From: Pseudomonas sp. ANT_J12 | GTDB lineage: Bacteria > Pseudomonadota > Gammaproteobacteria > Pseudomonadales > Pseudomonadaceae | DNA: 64,000 bases | Reading direction: 5' to 3' | NCBI RefSeq assembly: GCF_008370045.1 | Contig: NZ_VOBN01000029.1 | Location: 1-64,000 of the forward strand | Shown here: positions 61,011-64,000 of the stretch, piece by piece | Numbering within the stretch: the stretch's first letter is position 1 | Layout: every line of letters begins with the position of its first letter | The notes under the pieces: generated by a model | Told to the model about the DNA's origin: nothing | Database searches by the model: none | What the model saw: only the letters and a program-made list of their open reading frames with translations | Program-made: the position numbers and the translations under genes

Positions 61011-61676
61011 CTATATCGTACAGAACCCGTCTATAAATCTCCCTTGGCCAGATGCGTCGAGTTGGCATTCGACTGTCCATCTGCAGCCGTCAAACACGAG
61101 CTTATGACTCCAGCAATTTCTCAACGGTTCCCGTACATCGACGACCCTAAACTCACGCATCAAATCTTGCGAGCTAGCGTGGTCTCCATGCTTGATCCGC
61201 CAAGCAGCAGCTCTGATGTATTGCCCATGGCTGAAAACAAGGATGTCCTGGGCATCGTGATCCGCAAGCTTGGCCAGCATCGCATCTGCCCGCCCGAGCA
61301 GATGATCGAACGACTCAGCACCAGGCCCATCAATCATCGTCGCGTCACCGCTCTCCCAGTAGCTTTCCGCATGTGGCTTTCGGTCGGCCTGGGTGCTGTC
61401 GGAAAATCGGTCTGGGTTCAAATAAGTAAATTCTTCGACGGCCCACAGTTCGAATGGCGCATCGGGGTAGCGCTGCGTGGTCGGTAATGCCGTAGCCTCG
61501 GCACGCACAAACGGCGAAGAGACAATCAGGTCTGGTTTTGAGGTAAACGATTGAGCGAGTGCCCTGGCTTGGCGCTGTCCTATATCCGTCAACGGGATGG
61601 AATCAGGGGTGGTCGTGGCTAGACCGACGTTCGCGGCGCTCTCAGCGTGCCTGATCAACCTGATCTGCTTCGGCAT
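61011..61676 (-). CDS. histidine phosphatase (phosphoglycerate-mutase-like) family protein
   Basis: A 221-residue protein with the RHG-type motif 'RLIRHAESAANVG' (catalytic His), 'LTDIGQRQARALA', 'VSSPFVRAEATA' and 'ILVFSHGQYIRAAAW' (second His). Cytoplasmic. Acts on phospho-substrates; which one is unknown. Confidence 0.85.
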   Translation of the reverse strand: MPKQIRLIRHAESAANVGLATTTPDSIPLTDIGQRQARALAQSFTSKPDLIVSSPFVRAEATALPTTQRYPDAPFELWAVEEFTYLNPDRFSDSTQADRKPHAESYWESGDATMIDGPGAESFDHLLGRADAMLAKLADHDAQDILVFSHGQYIRAAAWRIKHGDHASSQDLMREFRVVDVREPLRNCWSHKLVFDGCRWTVECQLDASGQGRFIDGFCTI

Positions 61677-62155
61677 TTATTTTCTACCCTTAAATATGTA
61701 TGTGTGGCCGTCTGGATTGTCTTGTGAATCTCATTGGCGACGGAGTAATGAAGGAGGTCACGGAGACCCATATTGACTGGGTAAGGGACTTTTCCCATGC
61801 TCCGTCTTCCTAGGGATGCTGAGAAGGGGGGCACGCAGTCGTAGGGAAAGAGCGCTGTCTGCTGAGACGAAGGCGGCGGACAACATCAGGCGCATCTTGC
61901 TTAACCTGACTCAGCTGACCAGACACTTGCCCAGCTGCGGTTATGCCCCTCAAATGTGAACCGATCCGGACGCCGCGTTAACCCATGCCGCTTGCGCACG
62001 TCTGTAAATTTTTCAAGCTGCGTTGGCATCGCGATGCTTGCTACCGGCCCGTTTCACCGGTCTTTCAACCGCTCCTGAAAAAAGTGTAAAAATAATTTCG
62101 TCGGCCCCTTGAAAAGAAAAATCAAAAACGGAGCTGTTGTGTTTGTGTACAAAAA

Positions 62156-62204
62156 AAAGCCAAGATCTCCAATACCCTGCCATTTGTAGGGCCTCGCTGG
62201 CTTT
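62156..62204 (+). terminator. hairpin with internal stem
   Basis: AAAGCCA (62156-62162) pairs with TGGCTTT (62198-62204); inside, CCCT and AGGG form a second stem. Preceded by a long A tract. It may be a terminator or a structured boundary element. Confidence 0.35.
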
Positions 62205-62207
62205 AGG

Positions 62208-62269
62208 GTAATCGATCCGATTGCCTGCTGTTGCATTTGGGGCAATCGATTCGATTGCTTCGCTGTTGC
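62208..62269 (+). repeat. imperfect direct repeat, two ~27-bp units
   Basis: Units at 62208-62234 and 62242-62269 share the pattern G(T/C)AATCGATYCGATTGC...CGCTGTTGC or CTGCTGTTGC with few differences. Each holds the palindrome-like ATCGATYCGAT. Confidence 0.55.
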
Positions 62270-62363
62270 TTTTGCTTTTATGAGAAATTCAGGACAAATA
62301 AAAACGATACTCAGGGCAGCAGTCTCGCCCTGCACAGCTCTGCTGGACTTGGGAGGTCGCTTC

Positions 62364-62418
62364 TTTGCGACGCAGTCGCGGCTATCTCGCTTTTTCGCGA
62401 CGAATGTCGCGGCTATCT
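62364..62418 (+). repeat. tandem palindrome-containing repeat, two ~24-bp units
   Basis: Units at 62364-62387 and 62394-62418 end in the identical CGCGGCTATCT, and each begins with a small dyad (GCGAC-GCA-GTCGC, CGCGAC-GAAT-GTCGCG). Confidence 0.6.
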
Positions 62419-62530
62419 TTTGATTACAAAGCAACTCGGATTGGTTTAAAAATTTTCGTATGAATTAATCTCTTTGCGCCAAACCAAAAGGTGGGGCGTC
62501 AATCGAATTGGCGCCGACACATTCGGCAGC

Positions 62531-62773
62531 TCACAACCCAAGATCCTGCTCAAGCCTCATTCCGCTCATCAAGTTGGCATCTGCGAACATCTCAAGAGCT
62601 ATTTTTTTTACTTTGTTTGCAATTGCGACTACCGGGGTTCCGTTTGCGATTGCTTCCTGCTGTGCAGTAGTGGCCCGCTCGACGACGCGAAGATAGATGT
62701 GTTCACCATGTTTTTCGATTGCCAGGTGAAAAGGGTTTACTGAAACGAGGTTTGATTCGAATTGCTCGGTCAT
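62531..62773 (-). CDS. small hypothetical protein downstream of the exonuclease
   Basis: An 80-residue protein ('FHLAIEKHGEHIYLRVVERA', 'VVAIANKVKKIALEMFADA'). Its ATG overlaps the exonuclease stop (ATGA), so it belongs to that operon. There is no counterpart beside the left copy of the module. Function unknown. Confidence 0.6.
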   Translation of the reverse strand: MTEQFESNLVSVNPFHLAIEKHGEHIYLRVVERATTAQQEAIANGTPVVAIANKVKKIALEMFADANLMSGMRLEQDLGL

Positions 62774-63279
62774 TGTGAGCCTACTCCTGACTTAGAGTAT
62801 TTATGAACACAGGCCCAGTGAACTGCAGGGACAACGGCGTTTGAAAGTGCCTGGGCGTCCTGAAGCGCTCGGTGTGCTTTCTTGATTGGTATTCGACCGT
62901 ATATCTCTCCAGCTGCCTCACGACCTACGAACGACTCAAGGGGATGAACCTCAAAGGTCGGCTCGATCTCAGCAGCTTCATACAGTATATCTAGCCAAAA
63001 ACAGTCAGTCGGGTTGTCAGAGCACAGCGTTTTGCCGTCAAACAGTCGGTTCATGTCCTGTGCAACTTCGAGCGGCGGTTTGCCCTCAGCGATCAGCTGC
63101 TCTCGGCTTAGGCTGTGCATGTCTTGTGCGTCGTAGCTCCAGTGATTCCAGTACCTAGCAGGCTGGATCAATGCTTGATACTCACCATCGGGGTAAACGA
63201 CAGCGACTTCAATAGGGACACTGTCTGGTGCGATGCCGGAAGCTTCGAAGTCGATGAAGTGCGTTGGGCAATGATTCAT
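62770..63279 (-). CDS. DEDD-type 3'-5' exonuclease-like protein (right copy)
   Basis: A 169-residue paralogue of the protein at 5959-6645: 'HFIDFEASGIAPDS', 'EVAVVYPDGEYQALIQP', 'LCSDNPTDCFWLD' and 'HRALQDAQAL'. It lacks the 80-residue N-terminal segment; the space is taken by a separate upstream gene that overlaps it by ATGA. The catalytic residues look intact. Confidence 0.65.
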   Translation of the reverse strand: MNHCPTHFIDFEASGIAPDSVPIEVAVVYPDGEYQALIQPARYWNHWSYDAQDMHSLSREQLIAEGKPPLEVAQDMNRLFDGKTLCSDNPTDCFWLDILYEAAEIEPTFEVHPLESFVGREAAGEIYGRIPIKKAHRALQDAQALSNAVVPAVHWACVHKYSKSGVGSQ

Positions 63280-63581
63280 CGCGTATCCGTCTCAGGCTTC
63301 TCAGTGACTCTGGGCTCTTCCTCGGCACGCTCCAGAACTACATGGTCTGCTTCTAGTCCCAGGCGAATAAGCGTCTGTTGAAGCGGGCGTGCTAGCCCAA
63401 GGTCTTCGAGTCGCTCATGTAGGAGGTCGACTTCCGCCTGCTTATCATAGTCATCCATGCTCTGGATCAGCTGATTCGCAATGGCGGACAGATCGAATTC
63501 CTGAGTTGCGATCATTGGTCGATCACGCTCATCACAGAGACCATGCATGAATGTGAAGATTTCGTCTTTTTTGATCAGCAT
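63276..63581 (-). CDS. hypothetical protein, first gene of the right exonuclease operon
   Basis: A 101-residue acidic helical protein ('MLIKKDEIFTFMHGLCDERD', 'YDKQAEVDLLHERLEDLGLA'). GGAGG 7 nt before ATG 63581 fixes the start. ATGA overlap with the exonuclease. It replaces the N-terminal extension of the left-copy exonuclease but shares no obvious similarity with it. Confidence 0.6.
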   Translation of the reverse strand: MLIKKDEIFTFMHGLCDERDRPMIATQEFDLSAIANQLIQSMDDYDKQAEVDLLHERLEDLGLARPLQQTLIRLGLEADHVVLERAEEEPRVTEKPETDTR

Positions 63582-63678
63582 CTCCGAACCTCCATTGTCG
63601 ATGACGCATCGTGCCGGGCTGGCCATTTGGAGTCAAACCGCCATTGAGGGGCTCTGGGCCGCATGCTACGGTGATCCA

Positions 63679-63991
63679 ATGAATCAGCCCCTGTTCGACC
63701 TGAACCTGAAACGAGTAACTCGTGAGCACTACATCACGGGTAAGGCTGCGATCAATTTCCGATCCAATGACGATACTGGAGGCTGGCACTTTCTGTCGCA
63801 TTGGAATCGTGAGTCCGGAGTTGCCAAGGTGTCGCTAGCGGGCGTTCACTATCCAGACACAGCGGAGTTTTCGGTGATGCCGGGATCTTTGATGCAAGCG
63901 AGCTGCTGGTGAAGCTTGGATGGCCGTGGGTGGTAATGCAATCTGGATGGCCGATCACTTCCGAGCTGCCGGGGACATGGTGGTCAGGTGA
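63679..63991 (+). pseudogene. right copy of the HYITGKAAINF family, decayed
   Basis: From ATG 63679, 'MNQPLFDLNLKRVTREHYIT', 'GKAAINF' and 'GVHYPDTAEF' match the gene at 6755. A missing base near 63870 shifts the frame away from the expected 'FGDAGIFDA', a second shift near 63935 restores 'IWMADHFRAAGDMVVR', and a TGA at 63989-63991 stands where the left copy has Trp. The gene may continue past the window. Confidence 0.7.
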
Positions 63992-64000
63992 GCGTTGAGC

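Larger units (their letters stand above)
61677..62530. other. long noncoding region with repeats
   Basis: Contains a 47-codon ORF at 61816-61959 without ribosome site, then from 62156 a hairpin and two sets of tandem repeats (separate entries). The 126-codon minus ORF over 62054-62434 runs through these repeats and is not credible as a gene. Confidence 0.4.

Noticed and set aside
61816..61959. 47-codon plus ORF with a helical segment
   Set aside because: Reads plausibly but has no ribosome site and no recognisable family; too little to support.
62054..62434. 126-codon minus-strand ORF
   Set aside because: It runs through the hairpin and both repeat sets; its composition follows the repeats and no start signal is present.
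1..64000. CRISPR arrays, tRNA or rRNA genes, integrase genes
   Set aside because: No regularly spaced repeat-spacer pattern, no tRNA cloverleaf and no tyrosine or serine recombinase was seen; island boundaries could not be tied to an integrase.

Overview
The window looks like chromosomal accessory DNA of a Pseudomonas, most likely of the fluorescens/syringae side of the genus. The clues are an MvaT-type xenogeneic silencer, RulA/RulB (UmuDC-like) remnants behind a LexA box, a VgrG island, bufferin genes with a SigF/NrsF pair, and many small proteins of Pseudomonas type. No rRNA, tRNA or CRISPR array was seen. All family names come from reading motifs; no database search was run.

Layout. 1-10.6 kb: small cargo genes. 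These include a DUF2971 protein, a transglutaminase-like protein, a PAAR/S-type-pyocin toxin broken by three frameshifts in front of an intact candidate immunity gene, a DEDD-exonuclease module and an XRE regulator with a palindromic operator. 10.6-18.6 kb: the rulAB (error-prone polymerase) locus. Its LexA box and the first codons of rulA survive on the left and the last ~110 codons of rulB on the right. Between them sits a complete ABC-three-component (ABC-3C) conflict system: REase-like protein, middle component and DUF3732 ATPase. Just beyond lies an ATGA-coupled operon for an unusual PIN-like, coiled-coil, membrane-anchored protein, then an mvaT-type gene. 18.8-24.7 kb: an orphan VgrG island with a VRR-NUC effector and two tandem DUF3396 immunity genes. 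25-26.3 kb: an IS630-type transposase.

26.6-38.3 kb is more housekeeping in style: a P-loop kinase-like protein, a very large hybrid histidine kinase coupled to a REC-GGDEF cyclase, a class A beta-lactamase, a patatin, a TetR regulator with two glutathione-transferase genes, and a YkgJ protein. 38.4-47.4 kb is a metal-homeostasis block. It holds the bufferin operon (DoxX, HvfC/BufC, HvfB/BufB, BufA1) divergent from an ECF sigma/NrsF pair, then HupE/UreJ with an anchor protein and lipoprotein, then a CsoR/InrS-type sensor with an RcnA exporter and a YqaA protein. Two matches to a GTAACC-N16-CGAA promoter, one facing each way, link the sigma factor to the bufferin operon.

47.4-64 kb is a second accessory zone with many remnants (TraX, XRE, IS66) and several candidate conflict genes: a NucS/DUF91-like nuclease, a viroplasmin/GIY-YIG fusion, an HEXXH metallopeptidase, a LexA-box zinc-ribbon protein, and an RNase H-fold-like protein coupled to a Ser/Thr kinase. 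A DnaA-box cluster with direct repeats lies near 51 kb and tandem palindromic repeats near 62.3 kb. The exonuclease module of 6-7 kb recurs in the same orientation at 62.5-64 kb, where its plus-strand gene has decayed.
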